A stretch of 49,879 nt of DNA from CAIWHR01 sp039915505 (lineage in GTDB: Bacteria > Pseudomonadota > Gammaproteobacteria > Burkholderiales > Casimicrobiaceae), in NCBI GenBank assembly GCA_039915505.1, contig JBDSND010000029.1, positions 1 to 49,879 of the forward strand, in the 5' to 3' direction. Below, in pieces: positions 27,121 through 35,919 of this stretch. Position 1 is the first letter of the stretch, and every line of letters starts with the position of its first letter. The notes below the pieces were generated by a model. That model did not search any database and was not told the origin of the DNA. It saw nothing but the letters and a program-made list of their open reading frames with translations. The translations under genes and the position numbers were made by a program.

Positions 27121-28953
27121 TCACCATGCCGGTGCCGGCGGGGCGTACCCCGCGGGTGGCGCGGGCTCTGGCGCCGCCCGCGCACTGTGCTCCTCGGCGA
27201 CCCGCAGCAGCAGGCGCAATTCGGCGACGGCCTCGCCGGACATGCGCGCGACTTCCTCGGAGCCCGATTGCAGCAACGTCGCGAGTTGATGCCGCGCGAC
27301 TGCTGTGCCCCAGCTCCGGGTGAGGGCCTCGATGATGTCCGGGTGCGAGCGCTCGAGCGCGGAGTGGGCCTGCTCGGCTATGAAGAGCTCCTGCTCGAGA
27401 TCGCGACCGAGGTCATCGGCCGAAGGCTGCATCAGGATCGCTGCGGGCGCGGCCGCCCCTCCGACCAGCCGGAGACCCGGCTGCGGTGAGGGGGGCGATC
27501 TCTCGAGTGACGGCTCGCCTCCGGCCGCTTCTGCGCCCAGGCCCGCCTGCTTGAATGGCACAGGCTCCTCGGCGAGGCTGGTTCGCGACGCCAGGCGATG
27601 CGATGGCGGACCGGTCAGCGGCCATTCCTCGCCGGCATGATGCCGTCGCCACATCAACCCGCCGAGCACCACAGCGGCGAGTCCGGCCAGGGCGACGATG
27701 ACCGGCCATGCGACTTCCCAGCCCGGTACCGAGAAGGTGCCGGACGTCGCGTTCTCGGCCGCTTCCGGTGCCGAGGCTCTGGGCGACGGAGTCCGAGAGG
27801 GCTGCTGGAGGCGTTGCAACTCGCCGCTCAGTTGCGCGAGTCGTTGCTTAAGGGTTTCGTTTTCCGCCTCGAGCTTGGCGGACTCGACGCCCGGCACCTC
27901 GGACGCGGCGTTGGCGCCCGCCGTCTCGGCGGCGCGAGCGGCTGCGGGCGGACCCGTCGGGGCGGCCGCCACCAAGGTGGTCGGCGCTGCGGGAGTCTGC
28001 GCAGGTGTAGCCATCGGCGCGACGCGGGCGGGCGGCGTGGCACGCGGCGCGCTCGCCTCGGCTGTCGACGCACGTGCGGCGGGCTGGGGTGCCAACGCTA
28101 CGGGCGGCGCTCCCGCCGGCGTGCGGTTCGCCGAGGTTGGGGCAGGCACCGGGGCCGGCTTGGTGGCGGGCGGGGGCGCGAGTGCCGGGGCGTTGGCACC
28201 CCCGACGCGGCTGGAGACGCTAGGGGCACGGTTGGCGGGCTCCACCGGATCGCGACCCATCGACGCCGGCGTTCTCGCCTGGGACGCCGCAGCCAGGGGT
28301 GATCCCGCTGAGGGGTTCACGGCGATGGTCGTGACCGGGGGCGCCGCGGCGCTGCGTTCGCTTTCGGCCGCGACGGCAGCCGAATTAGGCATGGCCGGGA
28401 CGCGTGGGCCAGGCTGGACGACCGCACGGATCTGCCGGGTGCTCCCCGGGGGTTCCAGGAACAGCGTGTAGGCCCGCGATGCGCCATCGCAATGGGTGCG
28501 CAGCACGATCCGGATCACGGCATCCCGGACCGGATTTCCGGTGGTGACAAGGATGCCGGGAGCCGGGCCCTGACGATCCAACACAACGTTGGCGGTCAGA
28601 ATGTGCGGTAGCCCGTCACTTTGCCCAGGTGCGATGACCGCAAGGCAACGCTCCTGGAGTGGCGCACCGCCGTCGGCTCGGACCGGAATCGACACGCGCA
28701 GCGGCTCGCCGAGGCGCGACACCTGGCGAGCGTCGCCAAGGGTCTCGGCGACTGTCCCGGAGGTTGCCGCGAGCGAGATTGCGGCGATCAACGCCGGGAG
28801 GATGGCTCGGAGCAGGGCTGGGAGCAGGGTGGAGAGCAGGGGTGGAAGACGGCTCGCGATGTGCGCCGCACCGTCCGCCGCCTGGATGACGCGGGCCGGT
28901 GGTGGCGACGCATCGAAGGTCTCGCGTCCTGACGATTTCGGGAAGAGCAGCAT
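27121..28953 (-). CDS. FimV-like pilus/peptidoglycan-associated protein
   Basis: About 610 residues. After a hydrophobic export segment (LLPALLRAILPALIAAISLA) comes a FimV-type N-terminal domain (SRLGEPLRVSIPVRAD ... AYTLFLEPPGS). Then comes a long Ala/Pro-rich linker of about 200 residues, a short coiled coil (LEAENETLKQRLAQLSGELQRLQ), a transmembrane helix (WPVIVALAGLAAVVLGGLMW) and a helical cytoplasmic tail. This domain order is that of FimV/TspA proteins, which organise polar type IV pili. I see no LysM domain. Start uncertain: ATG 28953 or GTG 28986, neither with a ribosome site. It is inverted inside the ABC exporter cluster. Confidence 0.72.
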   Translation of the reverse strand: MLLFPKSSGRETFDASPPPARVIQAADGAAHIASRLPPLLSTLLPALLRAILPALIAAISLAATSGTVAETLGDARQVSRLGEPLRVSIPVRADGGAPLQERCLAVIAPGQSDGLPHILTANVVLDRQGPAPGILVTTGNPVRDAVIRIVLRTHCDGASRAYTLFLEPPGSTRQIRAVVQPGPRVPAMPNSAAVAAESERSAAAPPVTTIAVNPSAGSPLAAASQARTPASMGRDPVEPANRAPSVSSRVGGANAPALAPPPATKPAPVPAPTSANRTPAGAPPVALAPQPAARASTAEASAPRATPPARVAPMATPAQTPAAPTTLVAAAPTGPPAAARAAETAGANAASEVPGVESAKLEAENETLKQRLAQLSGELQRLQQPSRTPSPRASAPEAAENATSGTFSVPGWEVAWPVIVALAGLAAVVLGGLMWRRHHAGEEWPLTGPPSHRLASRTSLAEEPVPFKQAGLGAEAAGGEPSLERSPPSPQPGLRLVGGAAAPAAILMQPSADDLGRDLEQELFIAEQAHSALERSHPDIIEALTRSWGTAVARHQLATLLQSGSEEVARMSGEAVAELRLLLRVAEEHSARAAPEPAPPAGYAPPAPAW

Positions 28954-29070
28954 GGATAGCGAGGCGAAGACGCGTGGCGCGCGCACTGCGCGTTTGATTC
29001 AGCAAGAATCAGCAAGAAACATGCCCTCGGAATGGCCCAGTGGGTCGGCTAGAATCGTCGGTCGTCGACG

Positions 29071-29164
29071 GCCGCGCGACCGTCGACTGCCGCGCGACCA
29101 TGGGATTGCCGCGCGACCATCGAATTGTTACGCGACCATCGCCTTGCTGCGCGACCCTCCCGCC
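29071..29164. repeat. Minisatellite, five copies of a 19-base unit
   Basis: Five tandem units of 18-19 bases (core GCCGCGCGACCATCGAATT with substitutions) begin at 29071, 29089, 29108, 29127 and 29146. The first three are close copies and the last two more diverged. The array ends 8 bases before the GTG start of the permease gene, leaving no room for a normal ribosome site outside the repeat. Non-coding in any supported frame. Confidence 0.85.
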
Positions 29165-29172
29165 GCCACCTC

Positions 29173-30330
29173 GTGTTCGTCACTCTCCTGATTCTGCGCA
29201 ATGCGTGGCGACACAAGCTGCGCACCGGCCTCACCATCCTCGGCATTGTGGTCGCCATCACCGCGTTTGGGCTGCTGCGCACGATCGTCGATGCTTGGTA
29301 CGCCGGCGCGAATGCGAGCTCGAGCGCCCGCCTCGTGACCCGCAGCGCGATTTCGCTGGTCTTTCCCCTGCCGCTCACGTACGCGGCGAAGATCCGCCAG
29401 GTCTCGGGGGTTACGGGGGTGAGTTGGGCCAACTGGTTCGGCGGCACGTACATCCGCGCGTCCAACTTCTTTCCCCAGTTCGCAATGGATGCGCCCACCT
29501 ACCTCAAGCTCTATCCCGAAATCGTGCTCACGGAGTCTGCACGCAAGGCGTTCCTGGCCGACCGCAGGGGCGCGATCGTCGGCCGCAAGCTCGCGGAGCG
29601 CTTCGGTTGGCAGGTCGGAGATCAGATTCCGCTCAAGGGCACGATCTATCCCGGCACCTGGACCTTCAACCTGCGCGGAATCTACGACGGGGTGGACCGC
29701 GCCACCGATACCTCGACCCTGTACTTCCACTGGTCGTACCTGAACGAGACGTTGCGCCAGACCTCCTCTCGCCGCGCCGAGCAGACGGGCGTGTTCATCA
29801 TCGGGCTCGACGACCCCTCGCGGGCGGCCGAGATCGGCACCACCGTCGACGTCATGTTTCGCAATTCCATCGCCGAAACCCTCACCGAGACGGAGCGGGC
29901 GTTCCAGCTCGGCTTCATTGCCATGACCGAGGCCATCCTGGTCGCCATCCAGGCGGTGTCTTTCGTGATCCTGGTCATCATCATGGCCGTGATGGCCAAC
30001 ACCATGGCCATGACCGCGCGCGAGCGCGGCGCGGAATACGCCACGCTGAAGGCGCTCGGTTTCGGCAACGGCTTTGTCGCGGGCATCATCCTGGCCGAAT
30101 CCCTCGGTATCGCGCTCGCCGGCGCTGCGCTCGGCATCCTGGTGACGTACCCGCTGGCGACGGCATTCGGCCAGGCCATGGGCAGTCTCTTTCCCATCTT
30201 CTTCGTGAGCCCAGCGACCGTGCTGATGCAGGTCGCTGCGGCATTCGTCGTCGGCGTGATCGCCGCACTCGTGCCGGCGTGGCGCAGCGCGCGGTTGTCG
30301 ATCGTCGACGGCCTGCGCTCGATCGGCTAA
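29173..30330 (+). CDS. ABC exporter permease, FtsX/MacB type (first)
   Basis: A 385-residue inner-membrane permease. An N-terminal membrane helix (RNAWRHKLRTGLTILGIVVAITAFGLLR) precedes a periplasmic domain of about 200 residues. The C-terminal FtsX domain has three helices, including the loop MTARERGAEYATLKALGFGNGFVAGIILAESL that contacts the ATPase. GTG 29173 is chosen because the preceding frame lies in the minisatellite; no ribosome site is obvious. It would pair with the second permease and the MacB/LolD-like ATPase. Confidence 0.9.
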   Translation: MFVTLLILRNAWRHKLRTGLTILGIVVAITAFGLLRTIVDAWYAGANASSSARLVTRSAISLVFPLPLTYAAKIRQVSGVTGVSWANWFGGTYIRASNFFPQFAMDAPTYLKLYPEIVLTESARKAFLADRRGAIVGRKLAERFGWQVGDQIPLKGTIYPGTWTFNLRGIYDGVDRATDTSTLYFHWSYLNETLRQTSSRRAEQTGVFIIGLDDPSRAAEIGTTVDVMFRNSIAETLTETERAFQLGFIAMTEAILVAIQAVSFVILVIIMAVMANTMAMTARERGAEYATLKALGFGNGFVAGIILAESLGIALAGAALGILVTYPLATAFGQAMGSLFPIFFVSPATVLMQVAAAFVVGVIAALVPAWRSARLSIVDGLRSIG

Positions 30331-30368
30331 TCGCGTGCTCCGTGCCCTAACCACGGGGGTCGCGCGGT

Positions 30369-31565
30369 GTGATCGACTCGCGATCTGACCCTGCTGCCGT
30401 GACCGTCCCGTTCACCTACATCGCCCGCAACCTGCTGGCTCGTAAGCTCACCACCGCGCTCACCGCCGGCGGCATGGCACTCGTGGTGTACGTGTTCGCC
30501 ACGGTGCTGATGCTCGCGGCGGGCCTCGAGCGCACCCTGGTCGCAACCGGCACGGACGACAATGTGGTGGTGACCCGGCGCGGCGCGCAGAGCGAGGTGC
30601 AAAGCGGTATCGATCGTGCCCAGGCGGGCATCGTGGAAAGCCTGCCGGAGGTGGCGATGGGCGCGTCGGGCGAGCCGCTCGTCTCGAAGGAGACCGTCGT
30701 GCTCATCAATCTGCCCAAGCGCGGCAGCGGCAAGCCTTCCAACGTGGTGATCCGTGGGGTGGGATTGCAGGGCGGAACTATGCGGCCTCAGGTGCGACTC
30801 GTGGAGGGCCGCATGCCGCGCCCGGGCACGGCCGAGATCGCCACCGGCCGTGCCGTCGCCGAGGGCTTCCGCGGTGCCGGGATCGGGGAGACGATGCGCT
30901 TCGCGGCGCGGGAGTGGACCGTGGTCGGGACGTTCGACGCCGGCCGCAGCGGCTTCGATTCGGAGATCTGGGGCGACGCCGAACAGATGCTGCAAGCGTT
31001 TCGCCGCAATGTCTTCTCGTCCATGGTGTTCCGCCTGGTCGACGCCACGGGTTTCGCGGCGGCCAAGGCGGCGATCGAGGACGATCCGCGGCTGACCCTG
31101 GAGGCACGGCGCGAGCGCGACTACTACGCGGCGCAGTCCGAGACCCTCGCCAAATTCATCCGCTACCTCGGCACGAGCATCGCCGTCATCTTCTCGATCG
31201 GCGCGATCATCGGGGCGATGATCACCATGTATGCCAGCGTCGCCTCGCGCACTGCCGAGATCGGCACGCTGCGGGCGCTGGGGTTCGCGCGAGGCGCGAT
31301 CCTGGCCGCATTCCTGGTCGAGGCACTGCTGCTCGGCGCCGTCGGGGGCATGATCGGACTCGCGGCGGCAGCCTTCATGCAGGCCATCACGATTTCCACC
31401 ATGAACTTCCAGACGTTCGCCGAGCTGGCGTTCAGCTTTACCCTCACGCCATCGATCGCCGCCGGGTCGCTCGGATTCGCGTTGGCCATGGGCCTGGTCG
31501 GAGGATTCCTGCCCGCAGTGCGCGCCGCGCGGATGCGGATCGTCGATGCACTGCGCGCAGCCTGA
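30369..31565 (+). CDS. ABC exporter permease, FtsX/MacB type (second)
   Basis: A 398-residue permease of the same architecture: an N-terminal helix (LTTALTAGGMALVVYVFATVLMLAAG), a periplasmic domain, and three C-terminal helices with the coupling loop SRTAEIGTLRALGFARGAILAAFLVEALLLG. It starts at GTG 30369; GTG 30399 is also possible and would begin VTVPFTYIARNLL. Located 38 bases after the first permease, with which it presumably forms a heterodimer. Converges on panC. Confidence 0.9.
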   Translation: MIDSRSDPAAVTVPFTYIARNLLARKLTTALTAGGMALVVYVFATVLMLAAGLERTLVATGTDDNVVVTRRGAQSEVQSGIDRAQAGIVESLPEVAMGASGEPLVSKETVVLINLPKRGSGKPSNVVIRGVGLQGGTMRPQVRLVEGRMPRPGTAEIATGRAVAEGFRGAGIGETMRFAAREWTVVGTFDAGRSGFDSEIWGDAEQMLQAFRRNVFSSMVFRLVDATGFAAAKAAIEDDPRLTLEARRERDYYAAQSETLAKFIRYLGTSIAVIFSIGAIIGAMITMYASVASRTAEIGTLRALGFARGAILAAFLVEALLLGAVGGMIGLAAAAFMQAITISTMNFQTFAELAFSFTLTPSIAAGSLGFALAMGLVGGFLPAVRAARMRIVDALRAA

Positions 31566-31619
31566 AGGCTCGCGCGCGACCCTATTCGGGGGTGAGATCG
31601 GCGCCCGCAAGCGGGGACG

Positions 31620-32477
31620 CTAGTCCTCGCCGTCCTTCCTGATCACATCCACGTTGTCGATGAGCCGGGTGTTGCCGAGCTGCGCCGCCGCCAGCACGAT
31701 GAGCAGATTGGGATGGTCGAAGCCTTCCGGATGCGGAATGCGCATTCCCAGGCCATGGCGCACGGCGATGTAATCCACCTTCCAGCCATGCCGGGCAAGC
31801 TCCGCACGGCCCCAGACCTCGAGATTGGCATAGTCGGTGCGTCCCGAGGCGATCTCGTCGGCGATGGTCCGCAGCGTACGGTACAGGCGCGGCGCTTCCA
31901 TGCGCTCTTCGGCCGTGAGGTAGCCGTTGCGTGACGACAGCGCCAGGCCGTCGTCGGCCCGCACGGTCTCTACGGGAACGATCTGGATCGGCATGTTGAA
32001 CTGCTGCGCCATGCCGCGCACGATCTTGAGCTGCTGCCGGTCCTTCTTGCCGAACACCGCGACGTCGGGCTGGACGAGATTGAAGAGCTTCAGCACCACC
32101 GTGCACACACCATCGAAGAATCCCGGGCGGAACGCGCCTTCGAGCTCGGCCGCCAGCGGCGGGGGCTGGACCCGATAGACCTGCGGCGTGGGATACATCT
32201 CCTGCTCGAGCGGGGCGAACAGCACGTCCACGCCGATACGGGTCAGGCCTTCGACGTCGGTCTCGAACGTGCGCGGATAGCGATCGAAGTCCTCGTTCGG
32301 CCCGAACTGCAGGCGATTCACGAAGATGCTCGCCACCACCGCATCGCCGTGTCGCCGGGCGACGTCCATGAGCTCGAGATGGCCCGCGTGGAGGTTGCCC
32401 ATGGTGGGCACGAACGCCACCTTCTCGGCGTCGCGCACGACCTCGGAAAGGTCGGCTGCCGTCCTGACGATTTCCAT
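31620..32477 (-). CDS. panC: Pantothenate synthetase
   Basis: A 285-residue cytoplasmic enzyme joining pantoate and beta-alanine with ATP, the last step of pantothenate synthesis. The HIGH motif is PTMGNLHAGHLELM, followed by FVNRLQFGPNEDFDRYPRT, the pantoate/ATP region FGKKDRQQLKIVRGM, and ALSSRNGYL (KMSKS-like). Ribosome site GAGGAGGG precedes the ATG. It is the last gene of a minus-strand run pcnB-folK-dNK-panC; panB, often near it in relatives, is not in the window. Confidence 0.96.
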   Translation of the reverse strand: MEIVRTAADLSEVVRDAEKVAFVPTMGNLHAGHLELMDVARRHGDAVVASIFVNRLQFGPNEDFDRYPRTFETDVEGLTRIGVDVLFAPLEQEMYPTPQVYRVQPPPLAAELEGAFRPGFFDGVCTVVLKLFNLVQPDVAVFGKKDRQQLKIVRGMAQQFNMPIQIVPVETVRADDGLALSSRNGYLTAEERMEAPRLYRTLRTIADEIASGRTDYANLEVWGRAELARHGWKVDYIAVRHGLGMRIPHPEGFDHPNLLIVLAAAQLGNTRLIDNVDVIRKDGED

Positions 32478-32515
32478 CCCGCCCTCCTCGACCGTCGGGT
32501 AGTTGCGGCGCGGCG

Positions 32516-33160
32516 TCAGTTCGCGCCGAGATTGAAGAACTCGCGGCTGCTGCGCATCGAGCCGATGCGAGCGAGCAGGAGCTCGAGATGCGCCGGGTTG
32601 TCCACGAAGTTGAGGCGTTCGCTGTTGACGATCAGCAGCGGCGCTTCCTCGTAGGCGTAGAAGAACCGGCTATACGCATCGGCGAGACGGGCGAGATAGT
32701 GCTCCGAGATCGTCCGCTCGAAGGCAACCCCCCGGCGCAACACCCGCTCGACCAGCACGTCGACCGGCGCCTGCAGGTAGATCACCAGATCGGGGGTCGG
32801 GGTCTGCGGCTTCAGGTGTCCGTACATCTTGTCGTAGAGCTGGTACTCGGGGTCCGACAGGTTGAGGCGCGCGAACAGCGGATCCTTGGCAAACAGGAAG
32901 TCTGCGACCGTCACGCGCCGGAACATGTCGAATTGACCGACACCGCGCAGCTGGTCCAAGCGCTGGAAGAGGAAGGTGAGCTGCGTGGGCAGCGCGAAGC
33001 GCTCCATGTCCTCGTAGAACCGCGCCAGGAATGGATTGTCTTCCGGCCGCTCCAGCAGTTCCTCGCCATGCAGGTGTGCCGCGAGCTGGCGCGCGAGGCT
33101 GGTCTTACCGGCGCCGATGGGCCCTTCGACCACGATGTAGCGGCACTTCTCGAGGTCCAT
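32516..33160 (-). CDS. Deoxynucleoside kinase (deoxyadenosine/deoxyguanosine kinase family)
   Basis: A 214-residue salvage kinase. The P-loop is VEGPIGAGKTS. The family segment VADFLFAKDPLFARLNLSDPEYQLYDKMY replaces the ERS motif region, and LVIYLQAPVDVLVERVLRRG precedes the lid, where arginines are present (RRGVAFERTI). It lies 11 bases after folK and 38 before panC on the same strand, a conserved betaproteobacterial order. It would phosphorylate purine deoxynucleosides; the exact preference is not visible. Confidence 0.9.
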   Translation of the reverse strand: MDLEKCRYIVVEGPIGAGKTSLARQLAAHLHGEELLERPEDNPFLARFYEDMERFALPTQLTFLFQRLDQLRGVGQFDMFRRVTVADFLFAKDPLFARLNLSDPEYQLYDKMYGHLKPQTPTPDLVIYLQAPVDVLVERVLRRGVAFERTISEHYLARLADAYSRFFYAYEEAPLLIVNSERLNFVDNPAHLELLLARIGSMRSSREFFNLGAN

Positions 33161-33171
33161 GCAGTGGTGGA

Positions 33172-33672
33172 TCAGCGGGTTGAGGGCGGCGCACCGGGCA
33201 GCCGGGCAACCCGTTGGTGACGCGCGCGATGCAGGAACTTGTGCACCCGTCCGCGTCCCGGCACGAGCAGTCCCGGGGCGAGCTCGACCAGGGGCTTCAG
33301 GACGAACGCGCGCTGATGCAGTCGTGGATGCGGCAGGCGCAGCTCCCGGCTGCGCCGACGATGCGCGCCGTATAGTAGCAAATCGAGATCGATGGACCGC
33401 GGGGCGTTCGGTGCCATGCGCCGCCGGCGCTGCGCGCGCTCGATTCGCTGCAGGGCGCTCAAGAGTGCGAGAGGCGGCAGCGCCGTCGCCACCTCCGCGA
33501 CGGCATTAAGGTAATCGGGCTGGCGCACCCGCACGCCGTGGGGCGCCGTCCGGTAGATCGCGGAGACCGCCGTCAGGCGGGTGTGTGGCAGGCGCGCGAT
33601 TGCAGCCAGCGCGCGCGCGATCTGGGCCGGCGGATCGGCGAGATTGCTGCCGAGCCCGATGAAGGCCTGCAC
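33172..33672 (-). CDS. folK: 2-Amino-4-hydroxy-6-hydroxymethyldihydropteridine pyrophosphokinase
   Basis: About 166 residues (E. coli HPPK 159). It transfers pyrophosphate from ATP to the pterin alcohol in folate synthesis. Motifs are FIGLGSNLADP at the start, AIYRTAPHGVRVRQPDYLNAV, and PRSIDLDLLLYG with LPHPRLHQRAFVLKPLVELAPG. GTG 33672 is preferred because AGAGG lies about 9 bases upstream, it lies after the pcnB stop and the length fits; ATG 33726 would add 18 low-complexity residues and overlap pcnB by 23 bases. Confidence 0.9.
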   Translation of the reverse strand: MQAFIGLGSNLADPPAQIARALAAIARLPHTRLTAVSAIYRTAPHGVRVRQPDYLNAVAEVATALPPLALLSALQRIERAQRRRRMAPNAPRSIDLDLLLYGAHRRRSRELRLPHPRLHQRAFVLKPLVELAPGLLVPGRGRVHKFLHRARHQRVARLPGAPPSTR

Positions 33673-33703
33673 GGCATGCGCCTCTGGCGCCGGCACTCCC
33701 GCG

Positions 33704-35077
33704 TCAGCCGCCGGCGGCCGGCTCATCGGGCGCCGGCGCGTCCGCGGCCAGATCGTCGCCGCCCTGCTTGCGACCGCGCCCCCGCGAGCGCTTCTTGCGC
33801 CGCGGCGACTCGTCGGGCCGCAGCATCGCCTCGCGTTCCTCGTGGCTCGCATCGACGAAACGATCCCACCACTGCGCGAGATCGGCATAGGCACCCTCGA
33901 GCTCGCCGCTCTGGCACCGCAGGTCGAGAAAATCCCACGCAGCGCGATAACGCGGATGTTCGATCAGCCGGAACGGCCGTTGCCCCGAGCGCTGCTCGAA
34001 CCGCGGCTGTAGTGACCAGATCTCCTTGATCGTGGCCTCGAACCGCCGGGGAATGGCGAGTTGCTTGGCCTGCGCCTCGAGCACATGGTCCATCGCCTCA
34101 AACAGCGCCGGCATCGGCCGGTCGCCGCCCGCCTTCTTGGCGGTCCAGGTGGCGAGCACTTGGTGCCATAGAAGCGTTGCGAACATAAAGCCCGGCGACA
34201 CCGGCCGATCGCTGCGTACGCGCTCGTCGGTATTGGCGAGCGCGAGCTCGATGAAGCGCTGGCCCAGCGGCTGCTCGAGGATGATGTCGAGCATCGGCAG
34301 CAGGCCATGGGAGAGGCCATGGGCGCGCAGGCTGCGCACGGTCTCGACGGCGTGACCTGAGAGCAGCAGCTTCTGCATTTCGTCGAAGAGCCGGGCCGGA
34401 GGGACATTCTGGATGAGCGACGCGAGCCGCGCGATCGGCGCAGCGGTCTTGGGTTCGATGGCGACGTCCAGCTTCGCGGCCAGCCGCACCCCCCGCAGCA
34501 TGCGCACCGGGTCCTCGCGGAACCGCGTGGTCGGCGCTCCGATGAGCTTGAGACGCCGGGCACGGATGTCGGCCACGCCGCCGACGAAGTCGCGGATCTC
34601 CTCGGACGCTGGATCGAAATACAGGGCGTTGATCGTGAAGTCGCGTCGCGCCGCGTCCTCCGCGTGGGTTCCGTAGACGTTGTCGGCGAGCAGCCGACCG
34701 TGCTCGTCGGTGGCCTCGTCGGCTGTCTGGGCGGCGCGGAAGGTCGACACCTCGACGGTTTCCCCGCCGATGTGCACGTGTACCAGGCGGAAGCGCCGCC
34801 CGATCAGGAATGCGCGACGAAACAGCGGCTTCACCTGCTCCGGATGCGCGTCGGTGGCGATATCGAAGTCTTTCGGCTCGACCCCAAGCAGCAGGTCACG
34901 CACCGCGCCGCCGACGACATAGGCCTGGAATCCCGCTTCCTGCAGCTTGGCGGTGACTTCGCGGGCGCCGTGCGAAAGCTGGTTGCGGCGGATGGGATGG
35001 TCATTCGGCCCGTACACCCGCGCACGCAAGGAGCGCGTGCCACCGGGAAGGAGGCGCGCGAGCAGACGGCGGATCAT
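33704..35077 (-). CDS. pcnB: Poly(A) polymerase
   Basis: A 457-residue class II nucleotidyltransferase that adds 3' poly(A) tails to RNA and promotes decay. The fingerprint GGAVRDLLLG is followed by the catalytic DFDIAT; AARRDFTINALYFD and RFREDPVRMLRGVRLAAKL complete the RNA/NTP-binding core. The lysine- and arginine-rich tail (RRKKRSRGRGRKQGG), typical of poly(A) polymerase rather than CCA-adding enzyme, binds RNA. First gene of the pcnB-folK-dNK-panC run. Confidence 0.95.
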   Translation of the reverse strand: MIRRLLARLLPGGTRSLRARVYGPNDHPIRRNQLSHGAREVTAKLQEAGFQAYVVGGAVRDLLLGVEPKDFDIATDAHPEQVKPLFRRAFLIGRRFRLVHVHIGGETVEVSTFRAAQTADEATDEHGRLLADNVYGTHAEDAARRDFTINALYFDPASEEIRDFVGGVADIRARRLKLIGAPTTRFREDPVRMLRGVRLAAKLDVAIEPKTAAPIARLASLIQNVPPARLFDEMQKLLLSGHAVETVRSLRAHGLSHGLLPMLDIILEQPLGQRFIELALANTDERVRSDRPVSPGFMFATLLWHQVLATWTAKKAGGDRPMPALFEAMDHVLEAQAKQLAIPRRFEATIKEIWSLQPRFEQRSGQRPFRLIEHPRYRAAWDFLDLRCQSGELEGAYADLAQWWDRFVDASHEEREAMLRPDESPRRKKRSRGRGRKQGGDDLAADAPAPDEPAAGG

Positions 35078-35207
35078 CGCGGGGACGCGGGCAGTGGCGC
35101 CACGGTGCGCAAGAGCGCGGGCGGACGACTGCGCAGCAGGGCGAGGGACGAGCGGCCGGAGAAAAGTGTCGAACCGGGCGGCGGGAGCATCATCGAGTGC
35201 GGCCGGA

Positions 35208-35777
35208 TCATAGCACGGGGCCGACGGCCATTTCCCGCCAGGACCCCGGCGCCAGGCCGGCGATCGACCACGGACCGACCGCGTGTCGGATGAGGCGCAG
35301 GGTCGGCATGCCGACCGCCGCGGTCATCCGTCGGACTTGGCGATTGCGTCCCTCGGTCAGGATCACTTCGAGCCAGGCCGTGGGGATTGCTTGGCGGAGC
35401 CGGATGGGCGGCGATCGCGGCCACAGGGTTTCGGGCTCGGGAATCGCGGCGACGCGCGCCGGCAGGGTCGGACCGTCGGCGAGGTCGACACCTGCACGCA
35501 GGCGATCGAGGCCCGCCGCGGTAGGCGTGCCCTCGACCTGCACCCAGTAACGCTTGGCGAGCTTCCGCCGCGGTTGCGCGATGCGCGCCTGCAAGCGGCC
35601 ATCGTTGGTCAGCACCACCAGGCCCTCGCTGTCCGCATCGAGGCGACCGGCCGGGTAGACGCCCGGTCGATCGATGAACGCCGCGAGGGTCGGCCGACCC
35701 GAGCCCTCGGCGGAGAACTGGCATACGACGCCGTAAGGCTTGTTGAACAGCAGGACGCGCGCGTCAGGAGCGTGCAC
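35208..35777 (-). CDS. rluE: 23S rRNA pseudouridine synthase, RluE-like
   Basis: A 189-residue single-domain RsuA/RluE-type pseudouridine synthase. It has the catalytic motif AGRLDADSEGLVVLTNDG with the essential Asp, LLFNKPYGVVCQFS at the start, KRYWVQVEG, and the C-terminal EGRNRQVRRMTAAVGMPTLRLIR. There is no N-terminal S4 domain, which matches RluE (modifies U2457 of 23S rRNA in E. coli). GTG start at 35777. It lies divergent to icd. Confidence 0.88.
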   Translation of the reverse strand: MHAPDARVLLFNKPYGVVCQFSAEGSGRPTLAAFIDRPGVYPAGRLDADSEGLVVLTNDGRLQARIAQPRRKLAKRYWVQVEGTPTAAGLDRLRAGVDLADGPTLPARVAAIPEPETLWPRSPPIRLRQAIPTAWLEVILTEGRNRQVRRMTAAVGMPTLRLIRHAVGPWSIAGLAPGSWREMAVGPVL

Positions 35778-35919
35778 GAGCGCACCGCGGCGGCGCGCGG
35801 CCGGAGGCGGCGTGGCGAGCGACGCCGGAAAAAGGGATAATTACGAGTTTACTGCGCTGCGCATCCGCTCCGGACGCCCGATCCGCCTCTTGCGCCCCCC
35901 AGATTACCGAGGAGAAGTC

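Noticed and set aside
29128..31610. Two minus-strand frames (about 408 and 427 codons) opposite the permease genes
   Set aside because: Arg/His/Gly-rich shadow reading of two convincing FtsX-type permeases.
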